Below are positions 26,703-35,000 of a DNA stretch of 64,000 bases, in pieces (the first letter of the stretch is position 1; every line of letters begins with the position of its first letter). The DNA lies in the NCBI RefSeq assembly GCF_023734775.1, contig NZ_AP025732.1, positions 868,001-932,000 on the forward strand, read 5' to 3'. Below the pieces are notes generated by a model, which made no database searches, was not told the DNA's origin, and was given only the letters and a program-made list of their open reading frames with translations. The position numbers and the translations under genes are program-made. Origin of the DNA: Nostoc cf. commune SO-36. GTDB taxonomy: Bacteria > Cyanobacteriota > Cyanobacteriia > Cyanobacteriales > Nostocaceae.

Positions 26703-28382
26703 ATGCCTGAAAGTAAATCAAAATTTCTCATTCCTGCTGTTGGTGCTGCTGTAGTTGTAGCAGGAAGTATAGCGGCTTATACTTATTTTAAAGGCCCATC
26801 AGGAGGTAGTTCAGACGCTCTAGGCAGTGCAAAAGTAGTACCTTCAACAGCATTGATGGCAACTTATATTACTACTGACCCTAAAGCTTGGGCAAAGTTA
26901 CAGCAGTTTGGCACTCCAGAAGCACAAAAGTTAGTGGCAAAAGGTCTAGAAGATTTTAATAAGCAAATGTTCAGTGACAGCAATGTTTCTTATGAAAAAG
27001 ACATAAAGCCTTGGGCTGGTAGTGTGATGATTGCTGTACTGCCACCAAATCCTCTAAAACCAGCACAGTTAAACGTGCCTTCTGGGACACCTAATAATAT
27101 ACCAACAAATTTACAGCAGGAATCAAATATCCTACTCGTGGTAGGAATTAAGGACAAACTCAGCGCTTTGAATTTTGCTAACAAATTGAAGTCACAAAAA
27201 GGGGTGAAATTAGAAGAATCTGACTATCAAGGTCAAAAAATTATCGAAACTACACAAAATGGCAAGCCCACCTATAGCGTAGTTTTAAATAATAGTCAGT
27301 TGGTATTAGCCCCCGAGAAGCAAGCTGTAGAAAAAGCAATTGATACGTTTAAGGGACAGTCTTCTTTTGCCAATAAAGAAGGTGCTAGCAACATTCTTAA
27401 AGGAGTGGATGTTAAAAACAGCCTCGCCCAAATTTATGTACCAGACTATGCCGAGATGATACAACAATTAACGGCTGGAAATCCGCAGGCAAAGCAGTTA
27501 CCCCCACAAACCCTGACGCAACTCAAGCAGATAAAATCTGTGGTAGCGGGTATTGGTATTGATGATGCGGGAGTGCGGGTAAAAGCGATCGCTAATTTAG
27601 ATCCACAACTAAATAAATTTCAGTATCAATCAAGTCCGGGAAATATAGTCGGGCAATTTCCCACTAATACCTTTGCTCTGGTTAGCGGAAATGGCATCAG
27701 CCGTGGCTGGGAAGTGCTAGTAGAGCAGTCAAAAGATTATCCAGAAATGAAGCAAGCTCTCGAACAAGCGCGAGGACAACTGAAATTTGTCAATATAGAC
27801 CTAGATAAGGATATTTTTGGCTGGATGAATGGAGAATTCGCCTTTGGTGCGATTCCATCAAATCAAGGGGCATTAGCGAGTGTTGGTTTTGGAGGTGCTT
27901 TAGTATTTGATACTAGCGATCGCAAAACTGCCGAAGCCACTTTAACAAAATTGGATACCCTTGCCAAAACCCAACGAATCAACGTCGCCAACAGAAATAT
28001 TGGTGGTAAAGACGTAACTGAATGGCAAATTCCCCAACAAGGAGCTTTATTGGCACATGGCTGGCTAGATCAAGATACCGTATTTGTAGCTCTTGGTGGC
28101 CCAATTGCTGATGCAGTTGCCGATGGCAAGAATTCATCTCTCAACAATAGCGACGCTTTCAAAGCCGTTACTGGCTCTTTGCAAAAGCCCAACGGCGGCT
28201 ATTTCTACCTGGATATGGATAAAACTAAAAGTGTGCCCCTGATCAATAGTTTGATCTCATCTAACGCCGATACAATCACCATCCTGAATTCCATTCGTGG
28301 TCTTGGTTTTACCGCCACTAGCCCCGATAAATCTACCAGTCAACTAGAGATGTTGTTAGCTCTCAAGCCTAGTGCAAAGTAG
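26703..28382 (+). CDS. DUF3352 domain-containing protein
   Basis: A 559-residue protein with an N-terminal membrane anchor (FLIPAVGAAVVVAGSIAAYTYF, about 8-29) and a large outside domain. The start PSTALMATYITTDPKAWAKL and the repeated pattern of GASNILKGVDVKNSLAQIYV are typical of cyanobacterial DUF3352 proteins, which consist of two related halves of mixed alpha/beta structure. The protein is rich in Asn, Gln and Lys and has no catalytic motif. It stands alone. It is probably periplasmic or lumenal and tethered to the membrane; a role is unknown. Confidence 0.8.
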   Translation: MPESKSKFLIPAVGAAVVVAGSIAAYTYFKGPSGGSSDALGSAKVVPSTALMATYITTDPKAWAKLQQFGTPEAQKLVAKGLEDFNKQMFSDSNVSYEKDIKPWAGSVMIAVLPPNPLKPAQLNVPSGTPNNIPTNLQQESNILLVVGIKDKLSALNFANKLKSQKGVKLEESDYQGQKIIETTQNGKPTYSVVLNNSQLVLAPEKQAVEKAIDTFKGQSSFANKEGASNILKGVDVKNSLAQIYVPDYAEMIQQLTAGNPQAKQLPPQTLTQLKQIKSVVAGIGIDDAGVRVKAIANLDPQLNKFQYQSSPGNIVGQFPTNTFALVSGNGISRGWEVLVEQSKDYPEMKQALEQARGQLKFVNIDLDKDIFGWMNGEFAFGAIPSNQGALASVGFGGALVFDTSDRKTAEATLTKLDTLAKTQRINVANRNIGGKDVTEWQIPQQGALLAHGWLDQDTVFVALGGPIADAVADGKNSSLNNSDAFKAVTGSLQKPNGGYFYLDMDKTKSVPLINSLISSNADTITILNSIRGLGFTATSPDKSTSQLEMLLALKPSAK

Positions 28383-28560
28383 GGCATGGGGATTAGGTCA
28401 CAGGTTACAGGTGATAGGGAATAACCTTTTGGATGCGAAATGGGGAAACTGTTTTAGATTACAGATGATAGAGAATAACCTTTACCCTCTACCCTATAAC
28501 CTGTAACCTATTCCCTTCTTCACTCCCCATTCCCCTGAATGTTTTTCAATTTGCATCTAG
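28383..28560. repeat. Inverted dispersed repeat (CAGGTTACAGG family)
   Basis: GTCACAGGTTACAGGTGATAGG near 28400 and its near complement CCCTATAACCTGTAACC near 28490-28507 bracket a direct copy, GGGAATAACCTTT / GAGAATAACCTTT. A related unit occurs at 47430-47490 after comB. It occupies the whole spacer and can fold into a long hairpin. Confidence 0.65.
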
Positions 28561-28617
28561 ACTGGCCTCCAGCAACTATGTCATAAGTAGAAAAGGCTGT
28601 TCAATGCGAACTGATTT

Positions 28618-29541
28618 ATGACTGCTGCTGTAAACACTAATCTTGATTTAGCTTCCCGCTTGGTAAATGGCATACTGGCAATCCAGCCTTTAGCTAACCT
28701 AGCCAAGCATCAAGCTAGACAAATGATGATTAAACGTGCCGAGAGAATTGGTGTGTCTTGGACGCAAGAAGTCGAAACACTACAGGCACTTGATTGGAAG
28801 GACGATCTCGCTCAAGTACAAAATCCTCAGCTTTCCTACCCCGATTATTACGTCACCTCATTCCATGCCTACGAAACCGGAAATCTCAGTTGGCAAGCCG
28901 CTTTTGAGGTAGAACCTGCTGCTTACGCTGTCCACGCTAAGATTCGGCAGGGCACTGAAGAAGCGCAAGGCGATGCCATGCTGCGCCAAAGTTACCACGA
29001 TATACTGAAAAGTCAAATAGCCAATGAGCCGCAAGACATCTTAGATGTAGGGTGTAGTGTTGGCTTGAGTAGTTTTGCCCTACAAGCAGTTTATCCCCAT
29101 GCCAAAATTACAGGCTTAGACTTATCTCCCTACTTCTTAGCCGTTGCCAATTATCGCGCTAGGCAACGTCAAGCTAAAATTAACTGGCTTCATGCCCAAG
29201 CAGAATCTACCGGGCTACCTGATGCCTCTTTTGATTTAGTTTCCATTTTCCTGATGTGCCACGAATTACCACAATCGGCAACGCGACAAATTTTAGCCCA
29301 AATACGGCGTTTGCTGCGTCCAGGTGGCTACTTGGCAATCATGGATATGAATCCCAAATCTGAAGTTTACAAAAAAATGCCAGCCTACATTTTGACTTTG
29401 CTCAAAAGTACTGAACCCTATTTAGATGAATATTTTGCTTTGGACATTGAGCAAGCTATTGTTGAGGCGGGTTTCCAAACTCCCACTATCACCAATAACA
29501 CCCACCGTCACCGTACAGTAATTGCTCAGGTGAGTGGTTGA
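28618..29541 (+). CDS. Class I SAM-dependent methyltransferase
   Basis: A 307-residue methyltransferase. The glycine-rich SAM-binding motif I is ILDVGCSVGLSSFALQ (about 140-155), followed by motif II AKITGLDLSPYFLAVANYR, and later the motif FDLVSIFLMCHELPQSATRQIL and LLRPGGYLAIMDMNP, all in the standard order. An N-terminal region of about 110 residues precedes the fold and may recognise the substrate. It overlaps the next gene by 8 nt, so both are probably cotranslated. The methyl acceptor is unknown; such proteins often act on quinones or small molecules. Confidence 0.85.
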   Translation: MTAAVNTNLDLASRLVNGILAIQPLANLAKHQARQMMIKRAERIGVSWTQEVETLQALDWKDDLAQVQNPQLSYPDYYVTSFHAYETGNLSWQAAFEVEPAAYAVHAKIRQGTEEAQGDAMLRQSYHDILKSQIANEPQDILDVGCSVGLSSFALQAVYPHAKITGLDLSPYFLAVANYRARQRQAKINWLHAQAESTGLPDASFDLVSIFLMCHELPQSATRQILAQIRRLLRPGGYLAIMDMNPKSEVYKKMPAYILTLLKSTEPYLDEYFALDIEQAIVEAGFQTPTITNNTHRHRTVIAQVSG

Positions 29542-30502
29542 TTTATCTCTACTGTTGTGGGCAGCAATACCACCTTTGCTGCTGCTAGGCTACTACTACT
29601 GTCGAGTCCCATTTGCCCCACCTCTGTTAAAGTTACTGATATTCTTTATCACCGGGGCAATATCTGGGATTTTAGCCCTTAGCCTCGAATGGGTTTTTGA
29701 AACTGTAGCCAACTGGTTTGTAGACTGGCAGCAGATGAAGCGTTGGCTTCCTGGTATAGCCTTGCGGCAGCTTGTGGAAATAGGGCCAATTGAAGAAGGT
29801 TGCAAGTTGGCTGCGGTTTTTATCCCAACTTACTATCTGCAACGCACGTATCGATTACTTCAGTCTACCGTTTTCCTCTTCACCATAGCCGTTGCCCTTG
29901 GATTCACTGCCGAAGAGAACTGGATTTACCTTTTCCACGGTACAGCATCAATTCTTGACCGTACTATCGGTATGCCAGTCCACGCCATGTTTTCTGCACC
30001 TTGGGGATATGCATTAGGAATTTATATTTCCTCTAATACTCGCTTAAATCGAGACAAGGAGTTTATTTTTAAGGCTTGGCTAAATTCTATAATCTGTCAT
30101 TCCCTAGTTAATGTCTTATCTAGTGCTTGGCGTTACTCACTACCTTTAGGTTTATTGAGTTATGGTTTATTCCCGTTTCTCTTATGGATGTTTTGGCGAC
30201 TAGAACAATTACTGCGAAAAGTGCAAGGTAAACCTGTAATTAACCTGGTTTCAGACCGTACACCCCAGCGCCGTTACTGGCAGAGAAGTTTAGTATTGTT
30301 TGCCCTCGTGCTGGGTGGAAATGCTATTTTTGGGCTGTTTCTCTTAGCCAGGATTCTTAGTCCGTTGAGTCCGTCGAAGCTTTTTGACAGTGAGATTTTG
30401 TGGTTTATAGTTAGTCGCTTTTCACTAAATCTCTTTTTCGGAGTTTTAGCTTGGGGGATTTATCGCTATTTGCGACATTCCGCTCGTCGTCGGTATTTTT
30501 AA
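29534..30502 (+). CDS. PrsW-family intramembrane metalloprotease-like protein
   Basis: A 322-residue multipass membrane protein with about eight hydrophobic segments. It has the PrsW/CAAX-protease type motifs: EExxK at 87-91 (GPIEEGCKLA), a second acidic pair at 127-128 (GFTAEENWIY), His150 (GMPVHAMFSAPWG) and His189 (IICHSLVN), all at membrane positions that fit a zinc site. In Bacillus, PrsW cleaves an anti-sigma factor; the target here is unknown. The start is GTG, overlapping the preceding methyltransferase stop by 8 nt. The C-terminal third lacks conserved motifs. Confidence 0.8.
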   Translation: MVDLSLLLWAAIPPLLLLGYYYCRVPFAPPLLKLLIFFITGAISGILALSLEWVFETVANWFVDWQQMKRWLPGIALRQLVEIGPIEEGCKLAAVFIPTYYLQRTYRLLQSTVFLFTIAVALGFTAEENWIYLFHGTASILDRTIGMPVHAMFSAPWGYALGIYISSNTRLNRDKEFIFKAWLNSIICHSLVNVLSSAWRYSLPLGLLSYGLFPFLLWMFWRLEQLLRKVQGKPVINLVSDRTPQRRYWQRSLVLFALVLGGNAIFGLFLLARILSPLSPSKLFDSEILWFIVSRFSLNLFFGVLAWGIYRYLRHSARRRYF

Positions 30503-30534
30503 AATATGATTTAGAAAAATGCTAGGGGGTTTCT

Positions 30535-31137
30535 ATGCAAACAACTCCAGTGCGTTGGACAACTGCTGATTTAGAACTATTTGCTGGCGATTCTCGTTCC
30601 GAGACACTTCGTGAACGCAGAAATCGCTATGAGATTATTGATGGAGAACTATTTGTGACCAAATCACCTAGTTGGGATCATCAGGCAAGCTGCGTAAATA
30701 TTGCTACAGTTCTTAAGATTTGGTCAGATGAAACTGGTTTAGGTAAAGCTGCGTAGGCGTAGCCCGTCGTCGACATCGCACCTGGAATTATTTTCTCAGA
30801 TTCTGACAATGTGATCCCTGATGTGGTGTGGGCAAGTCATGAACGCTTAAAAAACTTGCTAGATGAAGCTGGACATCTCACAGGCGCACCGGAGTTAGTA
30901 ATAGAGGTTTTATCCCCCGGTGAAAAAAACGAGAAACGCGACAAGGAAACAAAGCTAAAGCTGTACTCGGTGCAAGGGGTTCTGGAATATTGGATTTGCG
31001 ATTTTATACAAAAGAAAGTTGAGGTTTATCGTCGTGAACAGACTGCATTAAAGTTAGCAGCTACTTTATTTAGTCAAGATGAGTTAAGAAGTCCTTTGCT
31101 ACCTGGTTTCAACTGTTTAGTTAGTAAACTTTTTTAG
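30535..31137 (+). pseudogene. Uma2-family (DUF820) nuclease-like gene broken by dispersed repeats
   Basis: The frame encodes an Uma2-type PD-(D/E)XK protein: RYEIIDGELFVTKSP at the start, then IPDVVWASHERL, APELVIEVLSPGE and KLKLYSVQGVLEYWICD, the conserved catalytic pattern. At 30754-30771 the reading frame meets two TAG codons inside GCGTAGGCGTAGCCCGTCGT, a copy of a Nostoc dispersed repeat; beyond it the same frame continues with IAPGIIFSDSDNV. A second repeat-like stretch (TCCGAGACACTTCGTGAACG, 30599-30618) replaces the usual linker before RYEII. The gene is therefore inactive unless the stops are read through. Uma2 proteins are common in cyanobacteria and their role is not settled. Confidence 0.85.
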
Positions 31138-31195
31138 CTAGGCATTGGGCATGGGGATGATATAGTTCCCTATGCCTAAATAAATTTTCAGTTAC

Positions 31196-32068
31196 CTAAA
31201 CGCTTGCCAATACTGGCTGATTCCCGGTTGCGCTGACTGAATTTGATTCAGACTCACTACAGTAGATTTCGCAAGAGTTATTGGGACTTTCAATCAGTTT
31301 CACTTTGTAAAGTTTAGCTCCCAATTCTTGAATAGGCGATCGCAGTAAATTACTAATGTAAAGTGCGATATTCTCAGCAGTAGGAACAACTTCAGCAAAG
31401 TAGGAAATGTCTTTGTTTAAAAAGGTGTGATCGAATGGCTCAACCACATAATCTTCTATTACTTGGTTCAAAGCACCTAAATCAACAATCATCCCAGTGC
31501 GTGGGTCAATTTTCCCTTTCACAGTAACTTCTAGATGATAGTTGTGTCCGTGACCGTGGGGACGAGCGCACTTACCATAAATCTCAGTGTTTTCTTCGTT
31601 ACTGAGATTAGGGTGAGCTAACCGATGGGCGGCGCTAAAGTGAGTACTGATAGTGAGGTAGGCTTCCATTGTGTTTCCCATATAATCTGCCCAAAGTTCA
31701 GGATGTTCAAATAACTGCACACGGACTAAAGGCAAGTGTGGTGCTAGTCGCTGCCAAATAATCCGGGCAATATTCTCAGTGGTGGGCAGAGTTTGTTGAA
31801 ATTCTGCCCACGCATCGTTGAGATAAGAGAAGTCCAATTGACTGGTAACTTCCCGTTTAATTACCTGTTTCACATCAGACAAGTTCAATACCATACCGTA
31901 TTCATCCAATTCCCCGGCTAGGGAGATGAATAAGACATAATTATGTCCATGTCCCGGAAATCTAGAGCAAGCACCAAATTTCTCAATATTCTCAGCTTCA
32001 CTCAGTTCTGGCAACCAATAGCGATGACTTGCTGAAAACTGGGCGCGGCGATTAACAATGCATTGCAT
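31196..32068 (-). CDS. Tandem 6-pyruvoyl-tetrahydropterin synthase / QueD-like protein
   Basis: A 290-residue protein made of two consecutive PTPS domains. Domain 1 (1-132) has His15 (FSASHRYW), Cys34 and the zinc pair His40/His42 (CSRFPGHGHNY). Domain 2 (about 133-280) has His148 (FSAAHRL), Cys167 and His173/His175 (CARPHGHGHNY). Both keep the zinc ligands and the catalytic Cys, so both may be active. PTPS enzymes make tetrahydropterin or carboxytetrahydropterin, the queuosine precursor. A pterin-4a-carbinolamine dehydratase is encoded about 5 kb away, hinting at a pterin pathway. The last 25 residues are Ser/Asn rich and not part of the fold. Confidence 0.88.
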   Translation of the reverse strand: MQCIVNRRAQFSASHRYWLPELSEAENIEKFGACSRFPGHGHNYVLFISLAGELDEYGMVLNLSDVKQVIKREVTSQLDFSYLNDAWAEFQQTLPTTENIARIIWQRLAPHLPLVRVQLFEHPELWADYMGNTMEAYLTISTHFSAAHRLAHPNLSNEENTEIYGKCARPHGHGHNYHLEVTVKGKIDPRTGMIVDLGALNQVIEDYVVEPFDHTFLNKDISYFAEVVPTAENIALYISNLLRSPIQELGAKLYKVKLIESPNNSCEIYCSESESNSVSATGNQPVLASV

Positions 32069-32169
32069 GAGTACACTATGAGCAGAATTTAAAATTTCTT
32101 AATCTTTTTCTGTTTCCAGCATAAACTAATTTCTTAGTCATTAACCCTTTGACATCCAGCGAAATTGAA

Positions 32170-32203
32170 CCATGCCCCATGCCCAATGCCCAATGCCCAA
32201 TAA
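32170..32203. repeat. Heptamer repeat array (ATGCCCA)
   Basis: CATGCCCCATGCCCAATGCC and further copies lie between the J-domain and PTPS genes, about four degenerate heptamers in a row. This is the same family as the arrays at 3484 and 31140. Confidence 0.7.
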
Positions 32204-32905
32204 CTATGTAACAGATGCTTGTGCCTCACAGTGTAATCCCGTAGCTATGCGGAATAGTTCTTGACCTGTGTGTAAATAACGCTCATCGTAGTTCAAAGGA
32301 AAATAACCCAATTCATCGAGTCCATCTCCTACTTGATCGAGGCTGTAGTAAAGGTGAGCGGCTGTTCTTGCTAAACTAGGCGGATTCGGCAGGGAGCGAA
32401 AAGTAGTTTGTGCCTGCTTGAGGTCATCTCGACAGGCTTTTAAATATTCTTGAAATTCATCTAGCAACTCATCATCAAAGGGATCAGCAGCTAATTGATC
32501 CATTTGTTCTTCTAACGAATAAAGAATGGTACAAAGCAAGCGATTTACTGGTTGGTAAACTTGGCGTAGCCATTCTTCAACTTGCTCGTCAACATCCCGT
32601 CCAGTTTTTCGTCTTGTCTGGTAATGATTTTGCGCTGATGCTGTACGCTGTTGGCGATCGCTATTTAATTTTTGAGAGTCATCTTGCAGTTGTTGGTCAT
32701 AATTGCGGCGATTTTGGTTGTCGCCTAAGACTTCATAGGCTGCATTGATGCGGATAATTTGCTCACGATCGGCTGTTTCCTGATTACTGTCAGGATGAAA
32801 CAACTTAACCAAGCGGCGATAAGCTTGCTTAATCTCCGCTTGGCTTGCACTTGGACTAACTTTGAGAGTTTCGTAATGGTTAGAAACGTGGTTATAATTG
32901 ACCAT
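32204..32905 (-). CDS. J-domain (DnaJ-like) protein
   Basis: A 233-residue protein with an N-terminal J domain: YETLKVSPSASQAEIKQAYRRL, the HPD tripeptide at 37-39 (VKLFHPDSN) and AAYEVLGDNQNRRNYD. The J domain stimulates the ATPase of an Hsp70. After a short charged linker the rest (about 95-233) is an acidic helical domain without the Gly/Phe region or zinc fingers of true DnaJ, which makes it a type III co-chaperone. It starts 15 nt after cysK on the same strand and is probably cotranscribed. The client is unknown. Confidence 0.88.
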   Translation of the reverse strand: MVNYNHVSNHYETLKVSPSASQAEIKQAYRRLVKLFHPDSNQETADREQIIRINAAYEVLGDNQNRRNYDQQLQDDSQKLNSDRQQRTASAQNHYQTRRKTGRDVDEQVEEWLRQVYQPVNRLLCTILYSLEEQMDQLAADPFDDELLDEFQEYLKACRDDLKQAQTTFRSLPNPPSLARTAAHLYYSLDQVGDGLDELGYFPLNYDERYLHTGQELFRIATGLHCEAQASVT

Positions 32906-32920
32906 TAATTCAATGTAGCG

Positions 32921-33883
32921 TTAACTAACGCTAGCGGCTAACCTTGCCTCTAAGTCTTGGAATAACGGTGTACTCAAATACCTCTCACCAAAACTGGGCT
33001 GAATCATTACAATTAAACGCCCCTTATTTTCTTGACGTTGGGCAACGCGAATTGCTGCACATAAAGCTGCTCCACTGGAAATACCAGATAGTAGCCCTTC
33101 TTCTTTTGCCAAACGCCGACTGTAAGCGATCGCTTCTTCATCGGTGACGGTAATCACTTCATCAATCAATTTTATCTTGAGAACTTGGGGAATAAACCCA
33201 GCACCAATTCCTTGGATTTTGTGTGGTCCTGGCCGTCCCCCAGATAAAATTGGGCTATTGGCTGGTTCAACAGCGATCGCCTTAGAACTAGGCTTGCGTG
33301 CTTTAATCACTTCTGCTACACCAGTGATCGTACCACCTGTGCCTACCCCTGCAACGATTATATCTACTTGTCCATCAGTATCTTCCCAGATTTCAAGAGC
33401 TGTCGTTTCTCGATGCACTTTTGCATTAGCTGGATTGCGGAACTGCTGCAACATATAGGTATTTGGTGTAGTGTTAACTATTTGCTGCGCCCGTTGAATT
33501 GCCCCACTCATGCCTTCCATACCTGGCGTTAGTTCCAGTTCTGCTCCATAAGCCCGTAACATTGCCCGACGCTCTCCACTCATCGTCTCTGGCATTGTCA
33601 AAATTAATCTATAACCCTTTGCTGCTGATGCCATTGCTAAGGCAATTCCTGTGTTTCCAGAAGTGGGTTCTACCAATACTGTCTTTCCAGGAGTAATCAA
33701 CCCCTCTTCCTCTGCGGCGTTAATCATACTCACTCCAATCCGGTCTTTGACTGATGCCGACGGGTTCATACTTTCCAGTTTCACCACAATTTCCGCAACA
33801 CATCCTTCTGCTTGAGGAATACGGTTTAATTGCACCAGAGGAGTACGACCAACCAATTCTGTAATGTTACGAGCTATTCGCAT
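32921..33883 (-). CDS. cysK: Cysteine synthase A (O-acetylserine sulfhydrylase)
   Basis: A 320-residue PLP enzyme that makes cysteine from O-acetylserine and sulfide. The PLP lysine is Lys46 in [11 protein letters not shown], the phosphate-binding and substrate loop is PTSGNTG (74-79), and the Gly-rich loop [10 protein letters not shown] and GISSGAA follow. Its length and motifs match CysK/CysM. It lies directly downstream of an Rrf2 regulator gene on the same strand (92 nt gap) and upstream of a J-domain gene. By analogy with CymR in Firmicutes, this suggests regulation by cysteine status. The N-terminus matches the family ([20 protein letters not shown]). Confidence 0.96.
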   Translation of the reverse strand: MRIARNITELVGRTPLVQLNRIPQAEGCVAEIVVKLESMNPSASVKDRIGVSMINAAEEEGLITPGKTVLVEPTSGNTGIALAMASAAKGYRLILTMPETMSGERRAMLRAYGAELELTPGMEGMSGAIQRAQQIVNTTPNTYMLQQFRNPANAKVHRETTALEIWEDTDGQVDIIVAGVGTGGTITGVAEVIKARKPSSKAIAVEPANSPILSGGRPGPHKIQGIGAGFIPQVLKIKLIDEVITVTDEEAIAYSRRLAKEEGLLSGISSGAALCAAIRVAQRQENKGRLIVMIQPSFGERYLSTPLFQDLEARLAASVS

Positions 33884-33974
33884 AATTTAGTCCTTAGTTA
33901 TTAATTATTAGTTACTCGTCATTAGTCATTAATCATCAACAAATGACTAATGAACAATGACAAATGACTCTTGA

Positions 33975-34420
33975 CTAAATGTAGTACATGATATCCAACT
34001 GCCGCCGGGAATCTAGTTTTTCACAAAGATTCTGGAGTGTATATTTTTGTAACACTGAATTTACCGCGCGGCTTGCTTCTTGCCAAACTTCTTCTATAAC
34101 CGAACTGTCTACCGTTTTGGAATTAACTTTTTCTTCACCAGTCCGCGCCTCTAAGCCTTCTAAACATTCTAAAATCTCAAAAACTATGATTTTTCGCGGT
34201 TCTCGCGTAACAGATAGCCACCTTTTGACCCACGCAGACTCTTAACTATACCCCCACGCCTCAAGGTTGCTAGTAGCTGTTCTAGATAACGATCTGGGAT
34301 ATTTTGTTGTGCTGCAATTTGTCGAATTTGCAGTGGTTCGCCACTTTCGTAATGAGTAGCCATCTCTAATAAGGCTAGAATTGCGTATTCCGATTTACAC
34401 GATAGTTCCACAAGCAGCAA
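33975..34420 (-). pseudogene. Rrf2-family transcriptional regulator, frameshifted
   Basis: The open frame starting at 34420 (MLLVELSCKSEYAILALLEMA) encodes the Rrf2 winged-helix domain with PLQIRQIAAQQNIPDRYLEQ and LRGSKGGYLL. It then stops early because one base is missing near 34207 (TTACGCGAG instead of TTAGCGCGAG). In the next frame the normal family sequence goes on: REPRKIIVFEILECLEG to a stop at 33975. Correcting the base gives an Rrf2 protein of about 148 residues, the usual size. The cysteine spacing of IscR is absent, so it resembles CymR more than an Fe-S regulator. It lies just before cysK. Real mutation or sequencing error cannot be told apart here. Confidence 0.8.
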
Positions 34421-34651
34421 TCAGTAAGAGAATGTTTGTTTGGAAAATATTAGTAATACACTGTTTACCATTTAGGAAAATCATCAAGTAGGATTTGCCA
34501 TGCACAACCTGTACAGAGTATGTAGAAAATGGGGTAAGAGACGTTTTGCGTTGTGTTGACGCGTCTCGTAGAGAAAATGTTTTGGCGGTAGACCGTGGAA
34601 AGCCACTACCTATATCTGAGAAATTAAGCTTTTTAGCAATTTTTACGTAAT

Positions 34652-34828
34652 TAGGACTTACGCACTGTACAAACGAATGATCTTGTGTATTAACGTAAAT
34701 AGGTCGTTTCAGCCTTTTCCAAACCACCCTTTATTAGTTGCGATCGCAAAAAGATAGTTGAAAAATTTAGCTAAAAGCTTTGAAAAGCATACCTGTCATT
34801 TCGGCTTTTCTGTCAATGCGTAAGTCCT
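34652..34828. mobile_element. MITE with 13-bp terminal inverted repeats and 5-bp target duplication
   Basis: TAGGACTTACGCA at 34652-34664 is the exact reverse complement of TGCGTAAGTCCTA at 34816-34828. The element is 177 bp and is flanked on both sides by GTAAT (34647-34651 and 34829-34833). It contains no ORF of transposase size. The same ends occur at 19089-19204. Confidence 0.85.
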
Positions 34829-34934
34829 AGTAATTATGAGGTAAGTTAGAAGTTTTTAATTCTTAACTCACAACTACTAACTTTTCTATTATACTCCGGT
34901 TTCCCACTGGGGTTTATTTTTTGCTGCTAGTTAA

Positions 34935-34965
34935 AAGAAAAATCCCCGCCTCATGGCGGGGAGAA
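34935..34965 (-). terminator. Rho-independent terminator of the porin gene
   Basis: On the minus strand CCCCGCC (34955-34961 complement), loop ATGA and GGCGGGG form a 7-bp GC stem followed by ATTTTTCTTTT. It lies about 40 nt after the porin stop codon. Confidence 0.85.
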
Positions 34966-35000
34966 ATAGAATTCAAAATTGTCAATGTATAGTCAACACT

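Larger units (their letters stand above)
34421..35000. other. Intergenic region holding a MITE and a terminator
   Basis: This 580-base gap between rrf2 and the porin gene holds the MITE (34652-34828), the repeat TTGACGCGTCTCGTAGAGAA near 34557 and GGTAAGTTAGAAG-type repeats near 34842. The porin terminator is at 34944-34961. No gene of its own is seen. Confidence 0.6.

Noticed and set aside
34395..34727. Minus-strand ORF of 110 codons upstream of rrf2
   Set aside because: It consists of dispersed repeat and MITE sequence and shows no protein-like pattern.
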